Source: Mycolicibacterium sphagni (GTDB lineage Bacteria > Actinomycetota > Actinomycetes > Mycobacteriales > Mycobacteriaceae). Taken from it: 64,000 nt of DNA. The notes beneath the pieces were generated by a model, which was not told where the DNA came from, ran no database searches, and saw only the letters and a list, made by a program, of their open reading frames with translations. The DNA is taken from the NCBI RefSeq assembly GCF_002250655.1, contig NZ_NOZR01000020.1, positions 1 through 64,000 of the forward strand, in the 5' to 3' direction. Position 1 is the first letter of the stretch; each line of letters begins with the position of its first letter. A program made the translations under genes and the position numbers. Shown here in pieces: positions 1-9,488 of the stretch.

Positions 1-70
1 CCGGAAGCTAAGCCTGCCAGCGCCGATGATACTACCCAACACGGGTGGAAAAGTAGGACACCGCCGAACA
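1..70 (+). rRNA. rrf: 5S ribosomal RNA, 3' end (partial)
   Basis: The first ~70 bases match the 3' half of mycobacterial 5S rRNA. They include the conserved stretches GGAAGCTAAGCCTGCCAGC and AAAAGTAGGACACCGCCGA. The gene runs in from the left edge, so only the end of an rrs-rrl-rrf operon is visible. The exact 3' end (about 70-71) is set from memory of the family. In M. tuberculosis the single rrn operon is likewise followed by a convergent ogt (Rv1316c), which agrees with this placement. Confidence 0.9.
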
Positions 71-80
71 CAATTTAAGA

Positions 81-114
81 CCTGTGCCCCCCAATTCCGA
101 TTGGGGGGCACAGG
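81..114 (+). terminator. rRNA operon terminator hairpin
   Basis: A perfect 14-bp inverted repeat (81-94 with 101-114) encloses a 6-base loop, TTCCGA. It starts about 10 bases after the 5S end. The downstream strand is only weakly T-rich (CATTTGTATAT), as is common for mycobacterial terminators. Being symmetric, it may also stop transcripts coming from the convergent ogt gene, which ends at 132. Confidence 0.85.
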
Positions 115-131
115 CATTTGTATATGGGGTA

Positions 132-638
132 TTAGTCGAATAGCGAAAGATCGGCAGGTATTCGACTTTTCTCCAGCGCCAGAAGTGCGCGTTTGCGGTC
201 AATTCCACCGCCATATCCGGTGAGACTTCCGGTGGAACCGATAACGCGATGGCACGGCACGATAATGCCGATTGGATTTCGGCCGTTTGCCAATCCGACC
301 GCGCGTGAAGCACCCGGTGAGCCGATTTGTTCGGCGATTTCTCCATAGGACCGCGTCTCGCCGTACGGAATGGTGCGAAGAGCGGCCCAGACTTTGCGTT
401 GGAATTCAGTGCCGCCGAGATCGAGTTCGAGGTCGAATTCGGTGCGTTCGCCGGCGAAGTAAGCCGCCAACTGCTCGACGGCCTCGGAAAAGGGCTCGTC
501 GTCGGCTGGCCGCCAATCGGATCGGTCCGGCTCGTGCGTCTGATCCACCATTCGCAGGTGCCTCAGTGTCGATCCGCTGCCGGCCAGGGTGAGCGGCCCC
601 ACCGGGCTATCGATGATTCGGTACCGGATTGTCGTCAT
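132..638 (-). CDS. ogt: Methylated-DNA--protein-cysteine methyltransferase
   Basis: A suicide repair enzyme that takes the methyl group from O6-methylguanine (and O4-methylthymine) onto its own cysteine. The 168-residue protein carries the active-site motif PCHRV with the acceptor at about Cys129, and the DNA-binding segment YGEIAEQIGSPGASRAVG just before it. The start at 638 (MTTIRYRII) gives normal family length. Its ATG overlaps the TGA of the upstream alkA gene (ATGA), so the two are translationally coupled. An 18-residue upstream extension is possible in frame but would lie inside alkA. Order and orientation match Rv1316c-Rv1317c. Confidence 0.95.
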   Translation of the reverse strand: MTTIRYRIIDSPVGPLTLAGSGSTLRHLRMVDQTHEPDRSDWRPADDEPFSEAVEQLAAYFAGERTEFDLELDLGGTEFQRKVWAALRTIPYGETRSYGEIAEQIGSPGASRAVGLANGRNPIGIIVPCHRVIGSTGSLTGYGGGIDRKRALLALEKSRIPADLSLFD

Positions 639-2128
639 CAGATCGTCTCCTTCGGCGGCCACTGATTCACGGAATGGTCGAGGGTTGTCCACAGATGCTG
701 CACGGCATATGACCGCCAGGGTCGCCAGCGTGCACTACGTGTGGTCAACGCGCGCACATCGCTGGCCAGGCCGAGCTGTTCGGCCGCAAGGCGCACACCG
801 AGATCGCTGGCAGGGAAGGCATCGGGATCGCCCAGCCCCCGCATAGCCACGATCTCGGCCGTCCACGGCCCGATCCCGGGCAGCGCCAGCAGCTGCTGAC
901 GAGCCTGCTCCCAGTCGCAGCCGGGGTTGAGCGTCAGCTCACCGCTATCCAGCGCCGCGATCAGCGTGGTTAGGGACCGTCGTCGAGCCGTTGGCATCGC
1001 GAGATGGGCCGGGTCGATCGCGGAGAGCTGGGCGACGCTGGGAAAGGTGTGGGTCAGCCCGCCGTGCGGATCGGTCACCGGGCTGCCGTAGGCGCCGACC
1101 AGCCGGCCGGCATGGGTACGCGCAGCCTTGGTGGACACCTGCTGGCCGAGCACGGCCCGTATCGCCAGCTCTTCTTCGTCGACGGTCCGCGGAATGCGCT
1201 GCCCGGGTGCCTTGGCGACCAGCTCCCGCAGGTCGACGTCGGCGCTCAGCACGTCAATGACCGCCTCCGGGTCGGCGTCAAGGTCAAGCAACCGGCGGCA
1301 CCGCGCGATCGCGGTCGCCAGATCTCGGACCTGTTCGAGCACCAGCGTGCATCGGACGTGGTCGGGCTGCGGTGTCAGGCTGACCACCCCATATCCCGAC
1401 GGCAGGCGCAGCGTGCGGCGGAAGGCGCCGTCGTGCACCTCTTCGCAGCCCGGCACGGCGCCGGCCGCCAGGTGCCCGAACACGCCTTCGTAGGCGAAGG
1501 GCGTCCGCACGGGCAGCCGCAGGGACAGCGCTTGCCCGCCCGGTGCACTGTCGTGCCGATCGCGGTGGATAGTCTTGTGCCGCAGTGCTGTCGGGGTGGT
1601 GTCGCATGCTGCCCGAATGGTGTCGTTGAACTGTCGGATGCTGGCGAACCCCGCGGCGAACGCGATATCGCTGAACGCCATCTCGGTGGTCTCGATGAGC
1701 ACCCGAGCCGTCTGCACTCGCTGTGCACGGGCCAGGGCCAGCGGCCCGGCGCCCACCTCGGCCTGCAGCATGCGCTCGAGCTGGCGGGTGGTGTAGCCCA
1801 CCTGTGCGGCCAGTCCCGCCACGCCCTCCCGGTCAACGGTGCCGTCGGCGATCAGCCGCATCGCCCGTGCGACCGCGTCACCACGGACGTTCCACTCGGG
1901 TGACCCAGGTGATGCATCGGGGCGGCATCGCTTGCAGGCCCGGAAGCCGGCCCGCTGCGCGGCCGCTGAGCTGGGGTAGAAGCGCACGTTGCGGGCCAAT
2001 GGCAGCCGCACCGGGCAGCTGGGCCGGCAGTAGATGCCGGTGGTCAGGACCGTGGTGACGAACCAGCCGTCGAACCGGGAGTCCCTGGACTGGACGGCCC
2101 GGTAGCAGTGGTCGAAATCGTCATGCAC
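638..2128 (-). CDS. alkA: Ada-type regulator / AlkA DNA-3-methyladenine glycosylase fusion
   Basis: A 496-residue fusion for the adaptive response to alkylation. The N-terminus is an Ada metal-binding domain with four cysteines (34, 38, 65, 68; YCRPSC and CKRC). Cys34 or Cys38 would accept methyl from phosphotriesters. An AraC-type helix-turn-helix follows (~90-175), then a C-terminal AlkA glycosylase domain (~200-490) with the HhH motif LPGIGPWTAEIVAMRGLGD and its catalytic Asp. It probably activates its own operon with ogt when methylated. The domain order is that of M. tuberculosis Rv1317c. Confidence 0.95.
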   Translation of the reverse strand: MHDDFDHCYRAVQSRDSRFDGWFVTTVLTTGIYCRPSCPVRLPLARNVRFYPSSAAAQRAGFRACKRCRPDASPGSPEWNVRGDAVARAMRLIADGTVDREGVAGLAAQVGYTTRQLERMLQAEVGAGPLALARAQRVQTARVLIETTEMAFSDIAFAAGFASIRQFNDTIRAACDTTPTALRHKTIHRDRHDSAPGGQALSLRLPVRTPFAYEGVFGHLAAGAVPGCEEVHDGAFRRTLRLPSGYGVVSLTPQPDHVRCTLVLEQVRDLATAIARCRRLLDLDADPEAVIDVLSADVDLRELVAKAPGQRIPRTVDEEELAIRAVLGQQVSTKAARTHAGRLVGAYGSPVTDPHGGLTHTFPSVAQLSAIDPAHLAMPTARRRSLTTLIAALDSGELTLNPGCDWEQARQQLLALPGIGPWTAEIVAMRGLGDPDAFPASDLGVRLAAEQLGLASDVRALTTRSARWRPWRSYAVQHLWTTLDHSVNQWPPKETI

Positions 2129-2269
2129 ACCTCAAACCCTTACACGCGGGCACCGACAGTACTAGCGGAAAACCGACATCGTGGTCATGCTGTCCGCTGC
2201 ATGGCGTCTTGGTAAACACACAGGGCCTGGCGGTGTGAATCTCAATGTTCGCAACGTTAGCTACTTGTC

Positions 2270-3856
2270 GTGATCCGCCCACAGTGCCGCCCAACGGACG
2301 ACGCGCTCGAACGGGTCTGCAGCGAATACGATTCCGCCCCGTACGGATTCCATTCCTATCCGCAGTCGGCGCCTGGCCACCTGGCCGTCACCGGCTACCT
2401 GCTCGGGCTCGACGGCGTCCCTGACGTCGCCACCGCACGCGTACTGGAAATCGGTTGCGCGACAGGCAGTAACCTCCTGCCGTTTGCGGCCTTTCATCCC
2501 GATGCCCGCGTCGTCGGGATCGACCTCTCACCGGTGCAGATCGAGATCGGACGACAATGCGTGCGGGACCTCGGCCTGACGAATCTCGACTTGCGCGTGG
2601 GCGATGTGACGCAGATCGACACCGCCGAGTTCGGTGAATTCGACTACATCATCTGCCACGGCGTCTACAGCTGGGTGTCAACGACCGTCGCTGATGCGAT
2701 TCTGGCCATCATTCGGCAACTGTTGGCCCCCAACGGAATTGCCTACCTGAGTTATAACGTCTACCCGGGCTGGAAAAACAAGGAAATCGTGCGCGACGCG
2801 ATGACGCTATTCGGCGTCGGCGGGGCGGACGTCGATCAGGATGTGCGAGACGCGCGCGGCCTGATCGACCTTCTCGGGGATGTGGCTCCCGCCGACGGGG
2901 TATTGGCGAAGGTGCTCGCCGACTACGAGACCACCGTCGGCGCCGCCAGGGACTACTACATGTTGCACGACGAGCTATCCACCTTTAACGAACCGTGCTA
3001 CTTCCTGCAAATGGTCGAGCGGGCCAACGATCATGGCCTGATTTATCTGGCTGAAGCGCGACTACAGGTGATGTTCGCGGGAAACTACGGCACCGAAGTG
3101 GCACAGCGACTGCTCGACGCCTGCGGGGATAGCCAACTCGCACTGGAGCAGTGTCTGGACTTCGTCAGCAACCGCACTTTCCGGCAATCGCTGTTGATCA
3201 ACGCCGAGTGCGCACCGCAGATTCGCTATCACCTTGATCGCCAACGTTACCCGCGGCTACATATCGCCGCGCGGATGCCTTCGGTGGACGGGACAATCGC
3301 GCTGGACACCTCGCGTCAAACATTCGGTGCGCCAGGTGAACCGATGGTGTTCACCAGTGACCCGGCCCTCAAGGTGGCGCTCGACGTACTGAATTCGCGC
3401 TGGCCCGGGACACTTTCATGGGCAGAACTGCAGCAGGAGACCGCAACTCGTCTCGATGACGCAGGCTATCCGGCCGGTGACGACTTGGCGGCACGCATCG
3501 ACGACCTGCTGACCGTGCTGATCCTCAACGGGTCGGCGCGTTACCGCCTCGACCCGGTGTCGATCGGTTCGACCTCGACGGCACGGATCGACAAACCGTC
3601 CAGGCTCATGGCAGAACTGGGCCGCGGAGAGGCCGAGGCGGTGACGTTCAATCGTTGGCACGAAATGTTTTCGCTCTCGGCCGTCGATCGGCATCTTCTT
3701 CCGCTGCTGGGCGGCGAGTTCGAGCGCGACAAGCTCCTGGATGCGCTTCGGGCTGCTGTCCGTCGGGGCCAGATCGAGATCGACGACGAGGAGCTTCGCG
3801 CTCAGGTCGACACGCTCCCTGAGCGATTGGCGACGATGCGGCTCTGTGGCGGTTGA
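2270..3856 (+). CDS. Class I SAM-dependent methyltransferase with methyltransferase regulatory domain
   Basis: A 528-residue protein starting at GTG 2270. The N-terminal half is a Rossmann methyltransferase, with glycine-rich SAM motif VLEIGCATGSNLLPFA (~60-75), acidic VVGIDLSP, and DYIICHGVYSWV. The middle and C-terminal half (~215-525) look like the MethyTransf_Reg region plus the winged-helix-like tail of this family, including a PRLHIAARMPS segment. The substrate cannot be inferred. It is divergent from alkA (141-base gap). Its last 55 bases overlap the convergent HD-domain gene, an unusually long coding overlap. Confidence 0.8.
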   Translation: MIRPQCRPTDDALERVCSEYDSAPYGFHSYPQSAPGHLAVTGYLLGLDGVPDVATARVLEIGCATGSNLLPFAAFHPDARVVGIDLSPVQIEIGRQCVRDLGLTNLDLRVGDVTQIDTAEFGEFDYIICHGVYSWVSTTVADAILAIIRQLLAPNGIAYLSYNVYPGWKNKEIVRDAMTLFGVGGADVDQDVRDARGLIDLLGDVAPADGVLAKVLADYETTVGAARDYYMLHDELSTFNEPCYFLQMVERANDHGLIYLAEARLQVMFAGNYGTEVAQRLLDACGDSQLALEQCLDFVSNRTFRQSLLINAECAPQIRYHLDRQRYPRLHIAARMPSVDGTIALDTSRQTFGAPGEPMVFTSDPALKVALDVLNSRWPGTLSWAELQQETATRLDDAGYPAGDDLAARIDDLLTVLILNGSARYRLDPVSIGSTSTARIDKPSRLMAELGRGEAEAVTFNRWHEMFSLSAVDRHLLPLLGGEFERDKLLDALRAAVRRGQIEIDDEELRAQVDTLPERLATMRLCGG

Positions 3857-4497
3857 TCACCCCAGCCCGAGTTGGCCACCAGATCCAGGAAGGTCGGCGC
3901 CGGTGCATCGTTGATCAGCTGATTCAGGTGGGCGGGAAACGAGAGCGGCGGAGCTTTCGTCGGGTTGACCTGCGCGTCGCGGGCGATGGCCTCGGCGATC
4001 GCGTATCCGAGATCGTGGCGTGGCCACGTGTCGTGGACTCGCTCGGCGAAGCCGGCCGATACCCGGTGCTTGTCGAACCCGTTGATATCCAACACGATTC
4101 CACGTTGTGACAGCGCCTGAACCGGACCGAATCGGTGTGCCAGTCCCGCGCTGGTGTGCAGCGCAATTGTCTGCCACACGGTCTGCACTGACACCTCGCC
4201 GGTGCCGTGCTCACGCAGGAAGCGGGCAGCGGCGTCGGCTCCGTCGACCTCGAAGCGCTGATCTCCGCCGCCGTGGGCGGTTACACCCAGGTCGTGTAGG
4301 AGGCAACTGAGGAAGACGAGTTCGTCGTCGTAGTCGACACCGGCGCGCTGGCCGTCGGCGGCGGCCAGTTCGCGTCCGAACAGGTAGCTGCGGACGCAGT
4401 GGTTGGCGATGAATGCCGGGGAGACGTCAATCGCCAGTTTCATTGCTGCTGAACAGATATCAGAGTCCGGCAAGTTCCATTGGGCCCAATCGGTCAT
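3802..4497 (-). CDS. HD-domain phosphohydrolase-like protein
   Basis: A 231-residue protein with the metal-binding HD doublet in SCLLHDLGV (His68-Asp69), an upstream candidate His33 (ANHCVRSY) and a downstream LHTSAG histidine. This arrangement resembles the HD family that includes cyanamide hydratase-like proteins. A metal-dependent hydrolase is likely; the substrate is unknown. The start at 4497 (MTDWAQW) fits better than 4530, which only adds a cysteine-rich tail. The 3' end overlaps the convergent methyltransferase gene by 55 bases. Confidence 0.75.
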   Translation of the reverse strand: MTDWAQWNLPDSDICSAAMKLAIDVSPAFIANHCVRSYLFGRELAAADGQRAGVDYDDELVFLSCLLHDLGVTAHGGGDQRFEVDGADAAARFLREHGTGEVSVQTVWQTIALHTSAGLAHRFGPVQALSQRGIVLDINGFDKHRVSAGFAERVHDTWPRHDLGYAIAEAIARDAQVNPTKAPPLSFPAHLNQLINDAPAPTFLDLVANSGWGDQPPQSRIVANRSGSVST

Positions 4498-4579
4498 CTC
4501 ACCACAGTGCCCACCACGAACGGAACACACCAGTGGCTGAAAGGTCGACTAACCCACAGATCTGGCCACGGCGCACCGC

Positions 4580-6184
4580 TCAGGCGGGTACCGCCAGCCG
4601 GATCGGCTGGTCGTGGCCGCGCAGTGTCACCGCGTCGCCGATCACCCACCGGGCGCGCTCCTGCTCAGGGGCATTCTCGACTGCCGCCGCCGAAGCCAGC
4701 ACCCGGCTGTCGACTGCTTTGGCCAGCTCCGACAGGCGTGCGGCCTCGTTGACCGGTCCGCCGATGACGGTGTATTCGAAGCGCTCGTTGGCTCCCACGT
4801 TGCCGGCTACCACCTGCCCGGCCGCCACGCCGATACCGGCGGGGCATTCCGGGACCTCCCGCTCGAGCCGCTTCACAATCGTGCGTGCCGCGGCCAGCGC
4901 GTCGCCTTCGGGGTTGTCCAGCGTGACGGGGGCACCAAAGATCGCCAGCGTCGCGTCGCCTTCGAACTTGTTCAGCAGCCCGCGGTGGCGGTCGACCTCG
5001 TCGACGATCACCGCGAAGAAGCGGTTCAGCAGTTCGACCACCTGGATCGGTGGCAGCGCGCTGACCAGCTGAGTCGACCCGACGATATCGACGAAAAGCA
5101 CTGCTACATGGCGCTCTTCGCCGCCGAGCGTGGGCCGTTGCAATTCTGCGGCGGCGGCGACCTCGCGGCCGACGTGGCGGCCGAACAGATCGCGGACCCG
5201 CTCACGTTCCCGCAGCCCGGTCACCATGGAGTTGAAACCCCTTTGTAGCTCACCGAGTTCGGTGCCGTCGAACACGACGAGATTGGCGCTCAGATCCCCG
5301 TCTTCGACGCGTTTGAGCGCCGAACGCACCGCCCGTACCGGAGTTGCGATGAGCCACGCCAGAATCCACATCAGGATGAACCCGAACACCAATGTGGCGA
5401 CCGACGTGATGAGGATCGCGACTTCCAATTGAGTCTTGGTGAGGTTCTCCAGGATCAGCGAGAACAGCGCGGTCAGCCCGATGCCGATCACCGGCACACC
5501 GGAGCCGAGCATCCACACCGTCATCGTGCGGCCCATGATCCCGGGCGCCAGTCGATGCGGCGGCGGCCCGGCCGCCAGCGCCAGCGCGGCTACTGGGCGT
5601 AACGCGAACTCGGTGGCCATATAGGCGAAGGTGGACACCAAGACGCCGGCGAAGCCCACCGCGAGCGCGAGCCGGGGAATGAAGTCGGTGTCGTACAGCC
5701 CGTACAAGATGGTGAACGCAACGGTGCCCACCGCCCAGAGCGTGAGCTGAGCCAGCGCGACCCGCCACGGTGTGAAGAACGCGTTGCGCTGATCGGCCCG
5801 GGTCGGCGCGCGTCCCTCGGCCGCCCATCGGAGGTCGTTGACCGTGCGGGTGGTGATCCACCAGGTGCCGAACGCCAGCGCGAACACGGCATAGGAAGGC
5901 GCCAGGACACACGTGAGCCAGGGCGGCGCGTCGGTGAACACGCTGGGCACTGGATAGGCCACCGTGACAAGCAATGCCGCCACCAGGATCCCGATGAGGT
6001 TGACCGTCAGCAATGACACGGTCACCAGCGTCTGGATCCGGACCCGCCGACGGCCCGGGCTTTCGGTCACCTTGCCCAGCAGCAGTGACCCGTAGGCCGG
6101 TGTGCCGACCAGCCGACCGCTCTGCCGGGTGACCCGTTCCAGAACCCGGCCCAACCGCTGCGCAACGCTGGGGTGGGAACTCAT
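4580..6184 (-). CDS. Membrane adenylate cyclase (class III) with HAMP domain
   Basis: A 534-residue protein that makes cAMP from ATP, with its catalytic domain in the cytoplasm. It has about six membrane segments (~45-280), a HAMP linker (~275-335) beginning after a TM helix ending WLIATPVRAVRSALKR, and a C-terminal class III cyclase domain (~350-525). Visible catalytic elements are metal-binding Asp in LFVDIVGST, NKFEGDATLAIFG, and Asn/Arg in PVNEAARLSE. The domain order is that of the Rv1318c-Rv1320c cluster. Here one gene stands where M. tuberculosis has three. It is divergent from nucS, 49 bases away. Confidence 0.92.
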   Translation of the reverse strand: MSSHPSVAQRLGRVLERVTRQSGRLVGTPAYGSLLLGKVTESPGRRRVRIQTLVTVSLLTVNLIGILVAALLVTVAYPVPSVFTDAPPWLTCVLAPSYAVFALAFGTWWITTRTVNDLRWAAEGRAPTRADQRNAFFTPWRVALAQLTLWAVGTVAFTILYGLYDTDFIPRLALAVGFAGVLVSTFAYMATEFALRPVAALALAAGPPPHRLAPGIMGRTMTVWMLGSGVPVIGIGLTALFSLILENLTKTQLEVAILITSVATLVFGFILMWILAWLIATPVRAVRSALKRVEDGDLSANLVVFDGTELGELQRGFNSMVTGLRERERVRDLFGRHVGREVAAAAELQRPTLGGEERHVAVLFVDIVGSTQLVSALPPIQVVELLNRFFAVIVDEVDRHRGLLNKFEGDATLAIFGAPVTLDNPEGDALAAARTIVKRLEREVPECPAGIGVAAGQVVAGNVGANERFEYTVIGGPVNEAARLSELAKAVDSRVLASAAAVENAPEQERARWVIGDAVTLRGHDQPIRLAVPA

Positions 6185-6233
6185 GGTGGCGTCAGCCTAA
6201 TTCGTCGCGGGCGCCAGACCCTAAGCTTGTGCG

Positions 6234-6908
6234 GTGCGCCTCGTGATCGCTCAATGCACCGTCGACTACGTCGGTCGCCTCACCGCCCACCTGCCCTCTG
6301 CCCGCCGGCTGCTGTTGATCAAGGCCGACGGCTCGGTCAGTGTGCACGCGGATGACCGCGCCTACAAGCCGCTGAACTGGATGAGCCCGCCCTGCTGGCT
6401 CGTCGAGGAGATCAAGGACGATTCTTTGCCCGTCTGGGTGGTCGAGAACAAGACGGGTGAGCAGCTACGCATCACAGTCGAGAGCATCGAACATGACTCG
6501 AGCCACGAACTCGGGATCGATCCCGGTCTGGTGAAGGACGGCGTAGAAGCCCATCTACAGGAATTGCTGGCCGAGCATATCGAGCTTCTCGGCGACGGCT
6601 ACACACTGGTTCGCCGCGAGTTCATGACCGCGATCGGCCCGGTGGACATCCTGTGCCGCGACGACCAGGGCCGCACGGTGGCGGTGGAGATCAAACGCCG
6701 GGGCGAGATTGACGGTGTCGAACAGCTGACCCGCTACCTCGAGCTGCTCAACCGGGACAGCCTGCTCGCGCCCGTCAGTGGGGTATTCGCCGCTCAGCAG
6801 ATCAAGCCACAGGCGCGCACGCTGGCGACGGATCGCGGGATACGTTGTCTCACTCTGGATTACAACGTCATGCGGGGCATGGACAGCGACGAGTTCCGGC
6901 TCTTCTGA
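6234..6908 (+). CDS. nucS: Endonuclease NucS (EndoMS), non-canonical mismatch repair
   Basis: A 224-residue mismatch-specific endonuclease that replaces MutS/MutL in most actinobacteria and acts with the sliding clamp. The N-terminal half is the DNA-binding domain. The C-terminal RecB-like nuclease core shows Asp138 (GPVDILC), Glu152 and Lys154 (VAVEIKRRG), followed by QLTRYLELL. The GTG start at 6234 gives the normal length. The TGA stop overlaps the ATG of the next gene. It is syntenic with Rv1321. Confidence 0.96.
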   Translation: MRLVIAQCTVDYVGRLTAHLPSARRLLLIKADGSVSVHADDRAYKPLNWMSPPCWLVEEIKDDSLPVWVVENKTGEQLRITVESIEHDSSHELGIDPGLVKDGVEAHLQELLAEHIELLGDGYTLVRREFMTAIGPVDILCRDDQGRTVAVEIKRRGEIDGVEQLTRYLELLNRDSLLAPVSGVFAAQQIKPQARTLATDRGIRCLTLDYNVMRGMDSDEFRLF

Positions 6909-7201
6909 TGCCCCGGCGCCGACCGGACCGCCCGAAAGGGGGCGATCTACCGCCGCTGCCCGGTCAGCGCCGCATCGAGGTTGGTAGCGACGGGTTCGAC
7001 TACGAGGTACGGCCGGTACCGGGGGCGCGTGCCGTCAAGAACTATCGGTGCCCTGGATGTGATCACGAAATCCGATCGGGCACAGCACATGTGGTGGCGT
7101 GGCGGGTGGATGACTCAAGCGGCGGCGAAGACCGGCGACACTGGCATACGCCGTGCTGGGCCAACCGCAGCAACCGCGGTCCGACCCGACGGTGGTCCTA
7201 G
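6908..7201 (+). CDS. Small conserved zinc-ribbon-like protein (Rv1322-like)
   Basis: A 97-residue protein with no assigned function. It begins with a basic Arg/Pro/Lys stretch. The middle holds CPGCDHEI (CxxC) and the C-terminus HWHTPCW, which together look like one Cys/His metal site. The start at 6908 overlaps the nucS stop (ATGA), so it is probably made together with NucS. Position and length match Rv1322. Linkage to nucS suggests, but does not show, a nucleic-acid role. Confidence 0.75.
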   Translation: MPRRRPDRPKGGDLPPLPGQRRIEVGSDGFDYEVRPVPGARAVKNYRCPGCDHEIRSGTAHVVAWRVDDSSGGEDRRHWHTPCWANRSNRGPTRRWS

Positions 7202-7304
7202 ACGATTCGCAGGACCGCGATCCGGGTGGGTTTAGTCGACGGGCGACTCGCTCAACGGTCGGCCGGCGACGGGGTTAGGCGACGTTGGGACGAGCGTGCG
7301 AGTC

Positions 7305-7775
7305 TCAGTGCGCGCTAGCAGGCTCGACGAGTTCCACCAGGACGCCACCGGCATCCTTGGGGTGGATGAAGTTGATACGCGAGTTCGCAGTGCCACGCCG
7401 CGGTGCGTCGTAGATCAGCCGAACACCTTGGTCGCGCAACTGTTCGGAAATGGCGTCAAGATCGCTGACGCGGTAGGCCATCTGCTGGATGCCGGGGCCG
7501 CGCTTGTCGATGAACTTGGCGATCGTCGACGTCTCGTCGAGGGGGGCCATCAGCTGGAGTTGGGCGCAGTCGGCGGACGCGTTCTTCAGCGACAGCATGG
7601 CCTCGCGAATGCCCTGGTCCTCGTTGATTTCCTCGTGCACCAGGATCATGCCCAGGTGCTCGTGGTACCACTGGATCGCCGCGTCGAGATCCGGCACGGC
7701 GATGCCGACATGGTCGACAGCGGTGACGAGCGAACCTGCCAGGACTGGACGGGCGTCAACTTGCTCGGCGGTCAT
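7305..7775 (-). CDS. mce: Methylmalonyl-CoA epimerase
   Basis: A 156-residue vicinal-oxygen-chelate protein that interconverts (R)- and (S)-methylmalonyl-CoA in propionate, odd-chain lipid and cholesterol-side-chain metabolism. The metal ligands expected for the family appear in DHVGIAVPDL (His), IQQMAYRV and GGVLVELVEPA (Glu near the C-terminus). It ends at ~7305 and is divergent from fadA4. The same pair (Rv1322A and fadA4) occurs in M. tuberculosis. It is unrelated to the mce operon near the right edge despite the shared gene name. Confidence 0.93.
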   Translation of the reverse strand: MTAEQVDARPVLAGSLVTAVDHVGIAVPDLDAAIQWYHEHLGMILVHEEINEDQGIREAMLSLKNASADCAQLQLMAPLDETSTIAKFIDKRGPGIQQMAYRVSDLDAISEQLRDQGVRLIYDAPRRGTANSRINFIHPKDAGGVLVELVEPASAH

Positions 7776-7868
7776 AACGCAAAGGTAACCTAATCAGATC
7801 GGATTCAACTACTGCGGGATCCGTGAATAGCCGCATCGAAGCGGCTCGAAACGCTCTTGGAGGTAGTT

Positions 7869-9050
7869 ATGACGACGTCGGTGATCGTTGCTGGAGCACG
7901 CACTCCCATCGGCAAACTGATGGGTTCGCTCAAGGATTTCTCGGGCAGCGACCTCGGCGCGATCGCCATCACGGCGGCGCTGGAGAAGGCCAACGTGCCC
8001 GCGTCGCTCGTCGAGTACGTGATCATGGGCCAGGTGCTGACCGCAGGCGCCGGCCAGATGCCCGCCCGCCAGTCGGCGGTGGCCGCCGGCATCGGCTGGG
8101 ATGTGCCGGCCCTGAGCATCAACAAGATGTGCCTGTCCGGGATCGACTCGATCGCGCTGGCAGACCAGCTGATCCGGGCCGGTGAGTTCGACGTCGTCGT
8201 TGCCGGCGGCCAGGAGTCGATGACCAAGGCGCCGCACCTACTGGTCAACAGCCGCGAGGGCTACAAGTACGGCGACGTCACCGTGCTCGACCACATGGCC
8301 TACGACGGCCTGCACGACGTCTTCACCGACCAGCCAATGGGTGCGCTGACCGAGCAGCGCAACGACGAGGACAAGTTCACCCGTCTTGAGCAGGACGAGT
8401 TCGCCGCGATCTCGCATCAGAAGGCCGCCGCAGCGTGGAAAGACGGGGTATTCACCGACGAAGTCGTGCCGGTCAAGATCCCGCAACGCAAGGGTGATCC
8501 GATCGAGTTCGCCGAGGACGAGGGCATCCGCGCCAATACCACCGCCGAGTCGCTGTCCAGTCTCAAGCCCGCGTTCCGCAAGGACGGCACCATCACCGCC
8601 GGTTCGGCGTCCCAAATCTCCGATGGCGGTTGTGCCGTCGTGGTGATGAACAAGGCCAAGGCGCAGGAACTGGGCCTGACCTGGCTGTGTGAGATCGGTG
8701 CCCACGGCGTGGTAGCCGGTCCGGATTCCACCCTGCAGTCCCAGCCGGCCAACGCGATCAAGAAGGCCGTCGCGCGGGAGGGCATCAGCCTCGACGAGCT
8801 CGACGTCATCGAGATCAACGAGGCCTTCGCCGCGGTCGCGCTCGCGTCCACCCGTGAGCTCGGCGTGGACGCCGAGCGGGTTAACCGCAACGGCGGCGCC
8901 ATCGCAGTCGGCCACCCGATCGGCATGTCGGGTGCACGCATCACGCTGCACGCGGCGCTCGAGCTCGCCAGGCGCGGTTCGGGCTATGCCGTGGCTGCGC
9001 TCTGCGGCGCGGGTGGCCAGGGTGATGCGCTGATCCTGCGCGCAGGCTAG
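7869..9050 (+). CDS. fadA4: Acetyl-CoA acetyltransferase (thiolase)
   Basis: A 393-residue thiolase that condenses or cleaves acetoacetyl-CoA. The nucleophile is Cys88 in [12 protein letters not shown]. The second set of catalytic residues is in [21 protein letters not shown] (His) and the C-terminal [10 protein letters not shown] (Cys). The ATG at 7869 follows a clear GGAGG (7859-7863). The TTG at 7857 would destroy that ribosome site, so it was not chosen. It is syntenic with Rv1323. Confidence 0.95.
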   Translation: MTTSVIVAGARTPIGKLMGSLKDFSGSDLGAIAITAALEKANVPASLVEYVIMGQVLTAGAGQMPARQSAVAAGIGWDVPALSINKMCLSGIDSIALADQLIRAGEFDVVVAGGQESMTKAPHLLVNSREGYKYGDVTVLDHMAYDGLHDVFTDQPMGALTEQRNDEDKFTRLEQDEFAAISHQKAAAAWKDGVFTDEVVPVKIPQRKGDPIEFAEDEGIRANTTAESLSSLKPAFRKDGTITAGSASQISDGGCAVVVMNKAKAQELGLTWLCEIGAHGVVAGPDSTLQSQPANAIKKAVAREGISLDELDVIEINEAFAAVALASTRELGVDAERVNRNGGAIAVGHPIGMSGARITLHAALELARRGSGYAVAALCGAGGQGDALILRAG

Positions 9051-9100
9051 AACAACGACGCAGCGTAGTAGCTGGCTGGCCGCTGCGGCACAATGGCGGC

Positions 9101-9475
9101 ATGACGAGCACTTTTGATATCCGCAGCACGGCTGGGCGGTTCAGGTTGGTGGCGTTGGCCGAAGCGGTGAGCTGGGTTGGGCTGCTGGTCGGGATGTATT
9201 TCAAGTACCTGGGCAGCCCGCGCACCGAGATCGGCGTCAAGGTCTTCGGCATGGCGCACGGGCTGGTGTTCATCGCGTTCGTCGTCACCGCGCTGCTGGC
9301 CGGGATCGCCTATTCGTGGGGCGTGGCCGCATGGTTGCTGGCGTTGCTGGGCAGCATCGTGCCGCTCGGAAGTGTGATCTTCCTCATATGGGCTGATCGG
9401 ACGGCCAAATTAGGCGCTGCCGGGGCTTCTGAGGCTTCTTCTCAACCACTGGATTCGGCACCCTCGACGACGTGA
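9101..9475 (+). CDS. DUF3817 family small membrane protein
   Basis: A 124-residue integral membrane protein with about three hydrophobic helices (FRLVALAEAVSWVGLLVG, AHGLVFIAFVVTALLAGIA, AAWLLALLGSIVPLGSVIFL). The spacing and the FKYLG-type segment after helix 1 match DUF3817, a family also found as a second member at 32206 in this window. Function unknown. It lies 50 bases after fadA4 and just before the thioredoxin-fold gene. Confidence 0.75.
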   Translation: MTSTFDIRSTAGRFRLVALAEAVSWVGLLVGMYFKYLGSPRTEIGVKVFGMAHGLVFIAFVVTALLAGIAYSWGVAAWLLALLGSIVPLGSVIFLIWADRTAKLGAAGASEASSQPLDSAPSTT

Positions 9476-9488
9476 CAGACTTGGGAGC

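Noticed and set aside
1004-1903. 299-codon open frame on the plus strand
   Set aside because: It lies wholly antisense to the motif-supported ada-alkA gene and has no recognisable domain; long antisense frames are usual in this GC-rich DNA.
7305-7775. A gene named mce as part of the mce transport system
   Set aside because: This is methylmalonyl-CoA epimerase (VOC fold); only the symbol is shared.
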